DNA of 64,000 nucleotides from SZUA-448 sp964602475 (lineage in GTDB: Bacteria > Bacillota > Clostridia > Lachnospirales > Lachnospiraceae), in NCBI GenBank assembly GCA_964602475.1, contig CAZRRN010000007.1, positions 1 through 64,000 of the forward strand. The letters are read 5' to 3'. Below are positions 8,047 through 17,673 of the stretch, in pieces (positions within the stretch are counted from its first letter, which is position 1; the number at the start of each line of letters is the position of its first letter). The translations under genes were made by a program, and so were the position numbers. The notes beneath the pieces are model-generated. The model saw only the letters and a list, made by a program, of their open reading frames with translations. It was not told the origin of the DNA and made no database searches.

Positions 8047-8132
8047 CGGAGAAATCCGGCCGAGGATTCGGCTGTAAGTTATACTGCAAAAGGATACGTA
8101 AAGAACCGTATCGTCAAAAGATTGGAGACACG

Positions 8133-9050
8133 ATGGATCAGATACAACTGGATCTGCTGCAGGCAGTCGCAGATATACATGAAGTTCCGCAGGGTGCATA
8201 TAATTTTCGAATCAATGGAGAAGGTGCAGGACGGAATACCACAGAGCATATTGATATTGTTTCTAAAACTGATAAATCAGGTATTGATATAATAATAAAG
8301 CCGGGAACCAAAAACGAAAGTGTACACATTCCGGTTCTTTTAAGCCAGACAGGAATTGAAGAACTGGTCTATAATGATTTTTATGTCGGAGAAGGCGCAG
8401 ATGTGACGATTGTGGCAGGCTGTGGTATCCACAATGACGGCGACCGCAAATCCGAACATGACGGAATTCATACTTTTCACATAGGAAGAAATGCAAAGGT
8501 CAAATACATTGAAAAGCATTATGGAAATGGCGATGGCATGGGGGAACGGATTCTTAATCCGCAGACGGTTGTATTTATTGAAGAGAAGGGCTATATGGAA
8601 ATGGACACCGTACAGCTGAAGGGCGTTGATTCCACAGTGCGAACTACAAAGGCAGAACTTGGGGACGGGGCTACGCTTATTATCCGCGAGAAAATTATGA
8701 CGCACGGTACTCAGACAGCCAAAACCGATTTTGAAGTTAATCTCAATGGTACAGACTGTAAGACAAATGTGATATCCCGTTCGGTTGCCAAGGATAATTC
8801 ACATCAGATGTTTCTGTCAAAAATAAACGGGAACAACCGCTGCATGGGGCATACAGAATGTGATGCAATTCTAATGGATCACGGAAGTGTCAGCGCAATT
8901 CCGGAGATTACTGCGAATCATCTTGAAGCCAGCCTGATTCATGAAGCTGCAATCGGAAAGATTGCAGGAGAGCAGATTACGAAGCTGATGACCTTAGGAC
9001 TTACCGAAGCCGAAGCGGAAGCAAAGATAATCAGTGGATTTCTCCGGTAA
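8133..9050 (+). CDS. sufB: SufB/SufD family scaffold protein (short form)
   Basis: The scaffold partner of SufC. At 305 residues it is much shorter than classical SufB (about 480) and consists essentially of the beta-helix core plus the C-terminal helical part. The C-terminal block HLEASLIHEAAIGKI with the conserved histidine-glutamate, followed by the EQITKLMTLGLTEAEA stretch that docks on SufC, is diagnostic. Cysteines near residues 231 and 236 (NRCMGHTEC) could bind the cluster. The pair corresponds to the minimal SUF-like (SMS) system described for archaea and anaerobes. A strong terminator follows. Confidence 0.9.
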   Translation: MDQIQLDLLQAVADIHEVPQGAYNFRINGEGAGRNTTEHIDIVSKTDKSGIDIIIKPGTKNESVHIPVLLSQTGIEELVYNDFYVGEGADVTIVAGCGIHNDGDRKSEHDGIHTFHIGRNAKVKYIEKHYGNGDGMGERILNPQTVVFIEEKGYMEMDTVQLKGVDSTVRTTKAELGDGATLIIREKIMTHGTQTAKTDFEVNLNGTDCKTNVISRSVAKDNSHQMFLSKINGNNRCMGHTECDAILMDHGSVSAIPEITANHLEASLIHEAAIGKIAGEQITKLMTLGLTEAEAEAKIISGFLR

Positions 9051-9107
9051 TAACAAAAGAAACCGGCATATATGCCAATCGATTCATTTGGTAAATGCCT
9101 GCATAAT

Positions 9108-9147
9108 AAGGAACAGCCGATATCATTTAAGATACCGGCTGTTCCTT
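9108..9147 (+). terminator. Terminator after sufCB
   Basis: AAGGAACAGCCG (9108-9119) pairs perfectly with CGGCTGTTCCTT (9136-9147), 12 bp. It lies between convergent genes. Confidence 0.8.
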
Positions 9148-9191
9148 TCACAATAAGTGAATACTTTGGAAGGAAGGCTTGGAAGAAAAGG

Positions 9192-9857
9192 TTAATACTT
9201 CTCAACGATTTCTCCTTGCTTTTTGTAGATACTGCCGGCAGGAATAAAGCCGCGAACCATGGAAAGCGGATAAATATTTGAGTTACGCCCAATGATGGTT
9301 CCGGGATTTAATACAGAGCCACAGCCGACTTCGACGTTGTCTCCAAGCATAGCACCGAATTTTTTCAGACCGGTTTCAATTCGCTCATCACCGGCACTTA
9401 TCTTAACGAGAGTCTTGTCGGACTTTACGTTGGAGGTGATTGAACCGGCACCCATATGAGATTTGAAGCCGAGAATGGAGTCACCGACATAATTGTAATG
9501 CGGTACCTGTACTTTATCGAACAGGATAACATTTTTTAGTTCTGTGGAATTACCGACTACGGCACCTTCGCCAACGATTGCATTACCACGGATAAAGGCG
9601 CAGTGGCGAACTTCCGCATCGCGGCAGATAATTGCAGGACCGTGGATGTAGGCGGTAGGAGCAATTTTGGCAGTCTTATGAATCCAGATATTATCTTCTC
9701 TGCAGTCATATTCATCTCTGGAAAGCGTAGCTCCCAGTTCGAGAATGTAGGAACTGATTTCAGGAAGCAGCTCCCATGGATATTCTGCCTGAGAGAACAG
9801 CTCGGCAGCAATGGTATGTGTCAGGTCATAGAGCTCGGAAATCTGATAGGGTTTCAT
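9192..9857 (-). CDS. Left-handed beta-helix transferase-like protein (GlmU C-domain type)
   Basis: A 221-residue protein resembling the acyltransferase half of GlmU or a sugar-1-phosphate nucleotidylyltransferase accessory domain. Hexapeptide-repeat text runs through residues 60-205 (IWIHKTAKIAPTAYIHGP, AIVGEGAVVGN and similar). The GDSILGFKSHMGAGSITSN block near residues 126-144 is typical of GlmU-like C-domains. There is no nucleotidyltransferase domain. GAGG stands before the ATG. The donor and acceptor cannot be read from the sequence. It is a single-gene unit with its own promoter. Confidence 0.8.
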   Translation of the reverse strand: MKPYQISELYDLTHTIAAELFSQAEYPWELLPEISSYILELGATLSRDEYDCREDNIWIHKTAKIAPTAYIHGPAIICRDAEVRHCAFIRGNAIVGEGAVVGNSTELKNVILFDKVQVPHYNYVGDSILGFKSHMGAGSITSNVKSDKTLVKISAGDERIETGLKKFGAMLGDNVEVGCGSVLNPGTIIGRNSNIYPLSMVRGFIPAGSIYKKQGEIVEKY

Positions 9858-9916
9858 AGGTACCTCATTTCTGTAATTTCATTCAATAAGCTGTAGTTGC
9901 ATCAGCTCTATTCACC

Positions 9917-9944
9917 ATTATATATTTTTTCCGTTAAATGTCAA
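9917..9944 (-). promoter_or_regulatory. Promoter of the beta-helix transferase gene
   Basis: Minus strand TTGACA (9939-9944), 16-base spacer, TATAAT (9917-9922). Confidence 0.65.
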
Positions 9945-10033
9945 ATATAACTTTGTGTTATAAAATACGTACTAGTTTGTGTTCACAGAGTAATACTTCT
10001 TCCGACGTTTGACTCTTCAATGTCTGCAGCAAT

Positions 10034-11347
10034 TTACTCTTCTGTGATTGTAAAAGGAAGCAGGGTAGTTATTTCAAATAAAAGGTTTGCCAGTAACCAG
10101 TTCTGTGGAAACCAACGCATGACATTCCAGTATCCTGCTCCGAGAAAACCGTATTCCGAGACCAGCCCGAGCTTGGCTTCGATACTATGTGCATTTTCAA
10201 ACCAGACAACATGCGGAACGTTCTCATCATCCGTGTAATAGAAGAACGGTGATTGTGCTTTTTCGTCATATAGAATATCTGACCCGGTTTTAAGAGCAAG
10301 CTCGATAGCAGCAACATTTCCAAGAGACTTTGCCTTAGTGGTACCACGAACGTAGGGTAGAGACCAGTCATAACCGTAATTTGGAATTCCCATATATATT
10401 TTTTCGGGAGGTATCTCCGTGATGGCATAATCAAGTACACGTCTGACACTTGGAATCGGAGCGACAGCCATAGGAGGGCCGTAGGTATAGCCCCATTCAT
10501 AAGTCATCAGCAGTACGGAATTTGCTGCAGCACCAAGCCCTTGATAGTCGTGTGCTTCATATAGCAGTCCGGGCTGATCTGCAGATATTTTCGGCGCAAG
10601 AGCGACCAGTACAGTAAGTCCTTCTTCGTTACAGCGCTTGGTCAGTGTTTCCACAAATGTGACATATGCTTCGCGTTCATTTGAAAATACATATTCAAAG
10701 TCGATATCCAGCCCATAATATTGTTTTTCCTTCATCGTAAGAATCAGGTTGTCAATCAGACGATCCTGCAGCTCGGGATTTGAAAGCAGAGCTGAGGAGA
10801 GCTCATTACTAAAGGTGCCGGAGGAACCGAGGGTGGAAAATAAAAGAATAGGGGCAACTCCGTAGGAACGTGCGAGAGAAATGAGCTCCTGATCGTCTAT
10901 GGTAATCAGTTCACCCTCAGTTGTAAAGCCATAAGTAAAGATAGAAAGATAAGTGAGAAACGGGAGCGTTTTTTTTAAAGTATCGCGGTTTATATTTGGA
11001 TAAGTATATCCAATGGTAGAAATCGGACGACGTTCGGTTGAAACTTCGTCGGAAAACTGAACAATTACCGTACTTCCGGGAACCAGTGTGTCGGTCATAG
11101 ACAGCTGCGGATTGTTACGCAGAAGTGTGAGCAGTGGGACAAGGTAGAGCTCGGCAATAGAAGAAAGTGTGTCGCCTGCAGCAACGGTATGCAGCGCTGC
11201 GGGGGGAGCAATAATTAAATCCTGACCGGTAACCAAACGATCCGGATTGGTCAGTTCATTTGTATATTCAAGATAGGTGGGAGTTAGTCCATAAGCTGCT
11301 CCGATAGAAGTCAGCGAGTCTCCGTTTTGAATCGTATAGATTTGCAT
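10034..11347 (-). CDS. LysM-GH18 spore-type glycoside hydrolase (YaaH/SleL-like)
   Basis: Two LysM peptidoglycan-binding modules (about residues 1-46 and 50-97) precede a glycosyl hydrolase family 18 catalytic domain (about 108-425). The active-site DxDxE motif is seen as GLDIDFEY near residues 212-219. There is no classical signal peptide, as expected for proteins made in the mother cell and deposited on the spore. Family members cut cortex peptidoglycan as N-acetylglucosaminidases during germination. AGGAGG precedes the ATG. A sigma-K/sigma-E-like promoter at 11389-11415 supports expression in the mother cell. Confidence 0.9.
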   Translation of the reverse strand: MQIYTIQNGDSLTSIGAAYGLTPTYLEYTNELTNPDRLVTGQDLIIAPPAALHTVAAGDTLSSIAELYLVPLLTLLRNNPQLSMTDTLVPGSTVIVQFSDEVSTERRPISTIGYTYPNINRDTLKKTLPFLTYLSIFTYGFTTEGELITIDDQELISLARSYGVAPILLFSTLGSSGTFSNELSSALLSNPELQDRLIDNLILTMKEKQYYGLDIDFEYVFSNEREAYVTFVETLTKRCNEEGLTVLVALAPKISADQPGLLYEAHDYQGLGAAANSVLLMTYEWGYTYGPPMAVAPIPSVRRVLDYAITEIPPEKIYMGIPNYGYDWSLPYVRGTTKAKSLGNVAAIELALKTGSDILYDEKAQSPFFYYTDDENVPHVVWFENAHSIEAKLGLVSEYGFLGAGYWNVMRWFPQNWLLANLLFEITTLLPFTITEE

Positions 11348-11388
11348 AAATCCTCCTTTTTTTCAGGAGAGTGAACAGAAGTATTTTA

Positions 11389-11415
11389 TACTATATGCGG
11401 AAGAAGGAATAATGT
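11389..11415 (-). promoter_or_regulatory. Sigma-K/sigma-E-like promoter of the GH18 gene
   Basis: Minus strand AC (11414-11415), 16-base spacer, CATATAGTA (11389-11397), matching the sigma-K pattern AC-N16/17-CATANNNTA. It touches the divergent sigma-A promoter of citrate synthase. Confidence 0.5.
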
Positions 11416-11444
11416 TGACAATCTGTTTGTTTATCGAGTATAAT
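11415..11444 (+). promoter_or_regulatory. Promoter of the citrate synthase gene
   Basis: TTGACA (11415-11420), 18-base spacer, TATAAT (11439-11444). It implies a leader of about 130 bases, in which I see no clear regulatory structure. Confidence 0.7.
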
Positions 11445-11578
11445 CAAAAAAATAAGTTTTGATTATATAGACGGCGAATGGCATAATGAATAATAAAAAT
11501 TTATAAAATATTAATATATATACATTACTGCTTTGGGGGTTACTGAGGTTGATCTGAGTTTTCGGAAAGAGAGGATGC

Positions 11579-12946
11579 ATGGAGAAAAGGACAAATTATT
11601 CTGCGGTGACACAGGAAGTGAAGAATCTGGCTGAACTGTGTCTGGAACGGGAAAGAATCAATCTTGAATTATATCGTACATATGATGTGAAACGAGGATT
11701 GCGTGATCTGAACGGAAAGGGTGTATTGACCGGACTGACTGAGATTTCGGAGATTCGTTCCAGTGTTATGATAGATGGCGAAAGCGTTCCTTGTGACGGA
11801 AAGCTGTTCTATCGTGGATACAATGTAGAGGATATAATACGGGATTTGAAGGAGACGAAGCGCTTTGGCTTTGAGGAGGTTACCTATCTTTTACTGTTTG
11901 CGGAGCTTCCGACACCGGACGAATTGGCTGAATTCAAACAGCTGCTGTCAAGCTACCGGACGCTTCCGAAGAATTTTGTACGTGATGTTATTCTGAAAGC
12001 ACCTTCTGCGGATATGATGAATGGTCTGTCGCGAAGCGTGCTGACACTGCATTCCTATGATAAATATGCAAATGATATTTCACTCGACAATGTGCTGCGC
12101 CAGTGTCTTCAGCTGATCGCTTTATTTCCGATGCTTGCGGTATACGGTTATCAGGCCTTTAACCATTATGAAAAAGGTCAGAGCCTTATTATCCATCCTT
12201 CCAAGCCGGAACTTTCGGCGGCTGAGAACCTGCTACATCTCCTTCGTCCGGATGGGCAGTTTACAGAGCTGGAAGCACATGTGCTTGATATGGCACTGGT
12301 TCTGCATGCAGAACACGGAGGTGGAAACAACTCGACCTTTACAACTCATGTTGTAACGTCCTCCGGAACCGATACCTACTCAGCGATTACTGCGGCGCTG
12401 TGCTCCTTAAAGGGACCAAAACACGGAGGAGCCAATATTAAGGTGGTTGAGATGTTCCGTGATATGAAAAAACATGTTAAAAACTGGGAAGATGAAGAAA
12501 AAATTGAAGTTTATCTGGAAGCACTTTTAGATAAGGAAGCCTTTGATCATGCGGGGCTGATTTACGGAATGGGGCATGCAGTGTATTCTATTTCGGATCC
12601 GAGAGCGATTTTGTTCCGCGGCTTTGTTCAGACACTTGCAGAAGATAAAAACTGTAAAGAGGAATTTGCCCTGTATGAGAAAGTGGAACGGCTTGCTCCC
12701 GAAGTTATCGGAAGAAAGCGGAATATCTACAAAGGGGTCAGTGCAAATGTGGATTTTTACAGTGGTCTTGCATATTGGCTTCTTGGACTTCCTCCGGAAC
12801 TGTATACCCCAATCTTTGCGATTGCACGGGTATCAGGCTGGAGTGCTCATCGAATTGAAGAGCTCATCAATGTCGGAAAAATAATACGACCGGCATATAG
12901 AAATGTTATGCCGGAACGTAATTATGTTGATATTTCGGAACGTTAA
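11579..12946 (+). CDS. Citrate synthase (Si-type)
   Basis: Condenses acetyl-CoA and oxaloacetate to citrate. The two catalytic histidines lie in HAEHGGGNNSTFT (about residue 243) and in KHGGAN / GMGHAVY, and the catalytic aspartate fits NVDFYSGL (about residue 388). At 455 residues it is longer than the 370-residue bacterial type II forms because of an N-terminal extension of about 60 residues, common among Clostridia. AGAGAGG stands five bases before the ATG. No aconitase or isocitrate dehydrogenase gene is adjacent. A second, unrelated citrate-synthase candidate lies at 56983-58380. Confidence 0.92.
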   Translation: MEKRTNYSAVTQEVKNLAELCLERERINLELYRTYDVKRGLRDLNGKGVLTGLTEISEIRSSVMIDGESVPCDGKLFYRGYNVEDIIRDLKETKRFGFEEVTYLLLFAELPTPDELAEFKQLLSSYRTLPKNFVRDVILKAPSADMMNGLSRSVLTLHSYDKYANDISLDNVLRQCLQLIALFPMLAVYGYQAFNHYEKGQSLIIHPSKPELSAAENLLHLLRPDGQFTELEAHVLDMALVLHAEHGGGNNSTFTTHVVTSSGTDTYSAITAALCSLKGPKHGGANIKVVEMFRDMKKHVKNWEDEEKIEVYLEALLDKEAFDHAGLIYGMGHAVYSISDPRAILFRGFVQTLAEDKNCKEEFALYEKVERLAPEVIGRKRNIYKGVSANVDFYSGLAYWLLGLPPELYTPIFAIARVSGWSAHRIEELINVGKIIRPAYRNVMPERNYVDISER

Positions 12947-12957
12947 TCATTTGTATT

Positions 12958-12978
12958 CCGGTCAGAGAGGCCGGTTTG
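12958..12978 (+). terminator. Weak terminator after citrate synthase
   Basis: CCGGTC-agaga-GGCCGG gives a 6-bp stem with one G-T pair, followed by TTT. It overlaps the end of the convergent DUF342 gene. Confidence 0.35.
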
Positions 12979-14362
12979 CAAAAATCTTTATTTCGTTATT
13001 CACCAGTTTTATAGTAACACCATTAAAGGTATCTTCATTTTTATAGCTGATTCCGTTAATGGTAACGGTAACGCCAGGATAGAAGTACTTTGAAACACGA
13101 ACAACCGCCTGCTTTGAAAGCTCTATTGAATTCTGGAGCTGGCTCAGCAGGCTTTTCTGTTCTTCCAGCTGAGTCTGCTTTGATTCACGAGCCTGCATCA
13201 GATCCATCTGTTTTTGTTTGAGCGATACACTGTTTGTAACAGTTATCATCTCTTCCAGTTTACTTAATCCGAAATCAATTTTACTCAGCATTTCTGTCAG
13301 ATTATTGATTTCTTCGATTGCTGTGCTCAAATCTTTGACGGAAAATGTTGAGCCAACAGTGATTTTTGTTTTTACTTCTGCGATATTACCAAGAACGGTT
13401 GCGTTTATTCCTCCGACAGCTTCGGTAACGCCTCCGACAATAATTCCGTGACGGCCGGCTAGAATCACCTGTTCCTCGGCTTTGATATTACAATGCATAA
13501 TGGAATTGGCTGAAAGACTGCCGCCACAGACAATATGAACCTGTTCGAAGAATTTACCGGATACGTTCCCTGTGCATTCAATGTAACCCTTACCGCCACC
13601 CTGCATCCCGTTCTGAAGAATGACATTTCCGCCGGCGACAATCTTAGCGGCTTCTACACAACCACAGACAGTAACATTACCATCTGCATAAATTGAATAA
13701 CCGTAATTAACGCTGCCCTTAATAACCACATCACCGTTAAAACGAATATCTCCGGTAGAATTATCGGTATCACCTTCGATTAGCAGGAGATTGGTTACAA
13801 AGAGATTGTTGTTGAGCAATTCAACCTTTCCGGAAACAAGAGCAGTATAAACCAGATAATCAGGAGTCATGGTAAAACCGGAACCCTTTAACGGAGGAAG
13901 GTCTTTTCCACGGTAGGGATTAAGTATGTTACCAAGGACATTGCTTCCGGAAATACCTTCTACTGCAGGGTGGTATTGTACAAGACGGTCTCCAGCGTTC
14001 ACCATTTCGGCAAGCTCCATAGAACGGTAATCAATGGAACCGTCAGGAAGCATCTTTGGTCCATGGGATATTTCCCGGCGAAAAAAGAATTCAAAAAATC
14101 CGTTTTCACCATTGACGCAGGGGATACCACAAGCAACCAAGGTACGGATATTATAGCTTTCTTTCTCCACAAGGGCTTTGACAGTCGCCTGATCGATTCC
14201 GCTTACAACCCGATTCAGCTGCAGCGCATTGGTTACTTCCTGAACGGTGTAGGTCTGGTCTAATGGTGGAGATGCCAAAGTGACATACGCATTCATACGG
14301 TCTTCGGTAATGAAGACCTGTACGTCTTTTTTTAATGAAGTTGTAGAATCGCGTAATGTCAT
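12962..14362 (-). CDS. FapA-like DUF342 polymer-type protein
   Basis: A 466-residue protein of the DUF342/FapA family. It has an N-terminal mixed region (about 1-165), a central right-handed beta-helix rich in short glycine repeats (about 165-325; DIRFNGDVVIKGSVN, NVTVCGCVEAA), and a C-terminal coiled coil (about 335-420) followed by a small beta domain. FapA homologues are linked to flagellar assembly and polar localisation in some bacteria, but the exact role is not settled. CGGAGG stands before the ATG. No flagellar gene is adjacent, so the function here is inferred from the family only. Confidence 0.82.
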   Translation of the reverse strand: MTLRDSTTSLKKDVQVFITEDRMNAYVTLASPPLDQTYTVQEVTNALQLNRVVSGIDQATVKALVEKESYNIRTLVACGIPCVNGENGFFEFFFRREISHGPKMLPDGSIDYRSMELAEMVNAGDRLVQYHPAVEGISGSNVLGNILNPYRGKDLPPLKGSGFTMTPDYLVYTALVSGKVELLNNNLFVTNLLLIEGDTDNSTGDIRFNGDVVIKGSVNYGYSIYADGNVTVCGCVEAAKIVAGGNVILQNGMQGGGKGYIECTGNVSGKFFEQVHIVCGGSLSANSIMHCNIKAEEQVILAGRHGIIVGGVTEAVGGINATVLGNIAEVKTKITVGSTFSVKDLSTAIEEINNLTEMLSKIDFGLSKLEEMITVTNSVSLKQKQMDLMQARESKQTQLEEQKSLLSQLQNSIELSKQAVVRVSKYFYPGVTVTINGISYKNEDTFNGVTIKLVNNEIKIFANRPL

Positions 14363-14455
14363 GACCGCCTCCGGATAGCTTCACAATATAGGAAATAGTG
14401 TGTAGGTACATTCGGAAAAATGTTCTTATTAATCGAGTATATCATTTTCAGAAAG

Positions 14456-15850
14456 CTATTTCAACAATTTATTGGAAAGTTCTTTTAAATAATTCTCATT
14501 TTCTGAAATAAACTCCGCCATGGCGGAAGTTCCGGGTGCTCCTTTTGTATTTCGCTTTTCAATACAGTTCTTCAAGGAGATGGCATTATATATATCTTCT
14601 GAAAATACGGGAGATACAGAACGGAACTGCTCAAGAGTCAGATCGTCCAATGCTTTGTTTTCCTGAATGCACAGCAGAACAAGCTGTCCTATAATTCCAT
14701 GTGCATCCCGGAACGGTACCCCTTTATTTACCAGGTAATCTGCGGCATCGGTTGCATTGGTGAAGCCGCCGGAAGCGCTGGAAGCCATAACAGCTTTGTT
14801 AAACCGTGTAGCGGCGAGCATACCACGGAAAAGTTCAAGACAGCCCTTTACCGTGTCAATGGCATCAAAGGATAATTCTTTGTCCTCCTGCATATCCTTA
14901 TTATAAGCGAGAGGAAGTCCTTTCATTGTAGTAAGAAGAGAAATGAGGGCACCGTAGACACGTCCGGTCTTTCCACGAATCAGTTCGGCAATATCAGGGT
15001 TCTTTTTTTGCGGCATGATGCTGCTTCCGGTAGAATAGGTGTCATCTAGTTCAATGAAACGGTATTCATTGGAATTCCATAAAATCATTTCTTCACAGAA
15101 ACGGCTCAGATGCATCATAATCGTAGAAAGCGCACTTAGAAGCTCAATCAGATAATCACGGTCGGAAACCGAATCCATACTGTTTCGTGTTGCACCGGTA
15201 AAATCAAGAAGAGAAGCGGTATATTCCCGGTCTAAAGGATAGGTGGTTCCGGCAAGCGCGCCGGAGCCGAGTGGACAATAATTCATTCGTGCAAGAATAT
15301 CAAAAAGGCGGGATTCGTCACGTCTGAACATCTCAAAATAAGCTCCGAGGTGATGAGCCAGAGTCACCGGCTGAGCCTTCTGCAGATGGGTAAAGCCGGG
15401 CATACAGGTGTCGGTATGCTCACAAATCAGCTTTTCCAGAGTCGTCAGAAGACGGAAAAGAAGCGTCTGCAGCTCATGAATCTCATCGCGCGTATAAAGC
15501 CGCATATCAAGCGCCACCTGATCGTTACGGCTTCGTCCGGTGTGAAGCTTCTTTCCTGTATCACCAATTCGCTCAATTAAGGTTGCTTCGACAAAACTGT
15601 GAATGTCTTCACAAGTCTCATCAATCGGAAGCACTCCGTTGTCGATATCACTTCGAATCTCTTCCAGTGTCTGTGTAATGGAACTGCATTCGTCATATGT
15701 CAGGATACCCTGCTTTGCAAGCATGGTGACATGTGCGATACTGCCACGGATGTCCTGACGGTAGAATTTACGGTCAAATGAGATAGATGCATTAAAATTA
15801 TGAACCAGTTGATCGGTCTCTTTTGTAAAACGGCCTCCCCAGAGCTTCAT
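14456..15850 (-). CDS. argH: Argininosuccinate lyase
   Basis: The last enzyme of arginine synthesis, splitting argininosuccinate to arginine and fumarate. The fumarase-superfamily signature GSSIMPQKKNPD (about residues 276-287) carries the catalytic loop, and TGRSRNDQVALD and the TxxSxM-like regions are intact. The 464-residue length is standard. GGGG stands seven bases before the ATG. It is far from argG (41 kb) and I see no operator like those on the other arginine promoters. Confidence 0.96.
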   Translation of the reverse strand: MKLWGGRFTKETDQLVHNFNASISFDRKFYRQDIRGSIAHVTMLAKQGILTYDECSSITQTLEEIRSDIDNGVLPIDETCEDIHSFVEATLIERIGDTGKKLHTGRSRNDQVALDMRLYTRDEIHELQTLLFRLLTTLEKLICEHTDTCMPGFTHLQKAQPVTLAHHLGAYFEMFRRDESRLFDILARMNYCPLGSGALAGTTYPLDREYTASLLDFTGATRNSMDSVSDRDYLIELLSALSTIMMHLSRFCEEMILWNSNEYRFIELDDTYSTGSSIMPQKKNPDIAELIRGKTGRVYGALISLLTTMKGLPLAYNKDMQEDKELSFDAIDTVKGCLELFRGMLAATRFNKAVMASSASGGFTNATDAADYLVNKGVPFRDAHGIIGQLVLLCIQENKALDDLTLEQFRSVSPVFSEDIYNAISLKNCIEKRNTKGAPGTSAMAEFISENENYLKELSNKLLK

Positions 15851-16039
15851 ACAAATCCCCTTTTCTGTGCTGTCGTTTCAGAACAGAGCCTGTATCGGGC
15901 AGCACAACCGACACAGTTCTGTGATGAAGCAATTTATCTTCATCCGTGAGAGGAAAGATTTTTCCATGCCCACGTCACAGTATGCTGAAAATATGATACT
16001 CTGTTTCCTTGTATTCTGCAAGAAAAAATTACCGTAAGC

Positions 16040-16068
16040 TTGACAGAATAGATGTTCTTTGATAAAAT
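16040..16068 (+). promoter_or_regulatory. Promoter of the SleB-type hydrolase gene
   Basis: TTGACA (16040-16045), 17-base spacer, TAAAAT (16063-16068). The roughly 300-base gap 15851-16157 holds this promoter; I see no gene or strong RNA fold in the rest. Confidence 0.7.
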
Positions 16069-16157
16069 CATACTGTTAATACTTTCGTAATATTTTTGTT
16101 AAAAAGACTTCATTTCAACAAGCTGAAATGTCCGTACGGGAGGGCAGCGCAGGTAAA

Positions 16158-17603
16158 ATGAAAAAAAGAATTGTAATTATCGGAACAATAACGGTAACAT
16201 TTATTGTTTGTTTTATTTTGACAACAATGATAGACGGTCTGCCCCACGCCGGCAATCCTGCCGTACAACAGGCCGAAGGGCGAAGCATCGGAACGGAGAG
16301 TACAGCACAGGATGGTATTCAGAGTGAAGGTGAGAAACAGACAGAAAGTGCTGTTCTGCAGCCGCTAACTGTACAAGACGCAGCTCTGACAGAAGAGGCT
16401 GTTGCTTTGTCTGAAAAGGCAACAGAAGCACCGCAAGCAACAGAAGCACCGCAGGCAACAGAAGCACCGCAGGTTACAGACGAAATGAAGTTTGTTGCGG
16501 TTGCCAAAGCAACCGGGGGATTTTATACAGTGGGAGAAAGCAATTTAGGTGAAAATCAGGAACTGGACACTGCAAAACAGGAGGATACCGGTGATGATAC
16601 GATAGAAGAAGATCCTGAGGAGTATCTGGCAGAGAGAACGATAGGACTTTTTTCATATGCAGAGTGGTATAAAGAAATTAATTTTCCGGTTACCTGTGAT
16701 TACGTAATTGCCAAGGTAAATGCTGCACTGAATATTAGGAAAGAACCAAGTACGGATTCTGAGATACTTGGGAAATTAAAAGTGAAGTGTTATGCAAAGA
16801 TTCTGGAACGCGGGGACGAGTGGACGAAAATCGAATCCGGCAAGGTGATTGGGTATGTGAATAACAATTATCTGTATATGGACGAAGAAGCGCTTGAACT
16901 TTTTGAAGAGTGGGATGCATTCCAGGCAAAAGTAATGGCGAATACATTGAATATTCGATCGGAAAAGAACACCGACTGCGATATTATCGGAAAAGCTGCT
17001 GCAGGACAGGTATTTTCATGGATTCCCGGAGAATCGGATCAGGATTGGATTGCGATTCAGTATGATGAGAATACGGTTGCATATTTATCTGCAAAATATA
17101 CAGAGACATCAGTAGAGCTTAATACTGCCATTACAATGGAAGAAGAAAATGCCAGAATACGTGCGGAAAAATATGCAAAGGCATTGGAACAATCCAAAAA
17201 GAATCCTCCGACAAAGGTGAATAGGGAAGCTACAGAGCTGACGGATGAAGAACTGTACCTCATGTCGGTTGTGATTGCCATGGAAGCGCTGTCGGAAAGC
17301 TATGAAGGTAAGCTTGCAGTTGCCAATGTCATTATTAACCGGATGAAGGACGGATACTGGGGAACTACACTGAATGAAGTTATTTATGCAGAGGGACAGT
17401 TTTCGGGAGCCAATGAGGGACGGGTAGAGGCTTACTGGAATCTTGTAACAGAGGATTGCAAACGTGCAGCGGTTGAAGCGGCGGCAGGCAATAATAACAT
17501 TGGTAATTATCTGTTTTTTATCTCACTTAGAAAAGCAGACTATGATAAGTATTATAAATACTATATACTTGGCGGACACTGCTTCTATGCACGACACTGG
17601 TGA
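16158..17603 (+). CDS. Secreted SH3-SleB cell wall hydrolase
   Basis: A 481-residue exported peptidoglycan hydrolase. An N-terminal membrane anchor or signal (about residues 3-23) is followed by a low-complexity linker with three copies of an 18-bp repeat (TEAPQA, about 88-104). Two bacterial SH3 domains follow (about 180-240 and 255-320; each has the NIRxxxxTDxxIxGK pattern), then a SleB-type Hydrolase_2 domain (about 355-481; LMSVVIAMEALSE, the catalytic glutamate region). SleB-type enzymes act as lytic transglycosylases. The start at 16158 has AGG close by; the ATG at 16128 has no ribosome site. Confidence 0.85.
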   Translation: MKKRIVIIGTITVTFIVCFILTTMIDGLPHAGNPAVQQAEGRSIGTESTAQDGIQSEGEKQTESAVLQPLTVQDAALTEEAVALSEKATEAPQATEAPQATEAPQVTDEMKFVAVAKATGGFYTVGESNLGENQELDTAKQEDTGDDTIEEDPEEYLAERTIGLFSYAEWYKEINFPVTCDYVIAKVNAALNIRKEPSTDSEILGKLKVKCYAKILERGDEWTKIESGKVIGYVNNNYLYMDEEALELFEEWDAFQAKVMANTLNIRSEKNTDCDIIGKAAAGQVFSWIPGESDQDWIAIQYDENTVAYLSAKYTETSVELNTAITMEEENARIRAEKYAKALEQSKKNPPTKVNREATELTDEELYLMSVVIAMEALSESYEGKLAVANVIINRMKDGYWGTTLNEVIYAEGQFSGANEGRVEAYWNLVTEDCKRAAVEAAAGNNNIGNYLFFISLRKADYDKYYKYYILGGHCFYARHW

Positions 17604-17673
17604 CCGCCTGTTCGGGAATAAAATAAAAAAATAAGGTTACAATATGCCATCATACGAAAGGAGTGTGGTGGCA

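Noticed and set aside
16420..16472. CRISPR-like short repeats
   Set aside because: Three copies of an 18-bp unit encode a TEAPQA linker inside the SleB-type hydrolase; there are no spacers and no cas genes.
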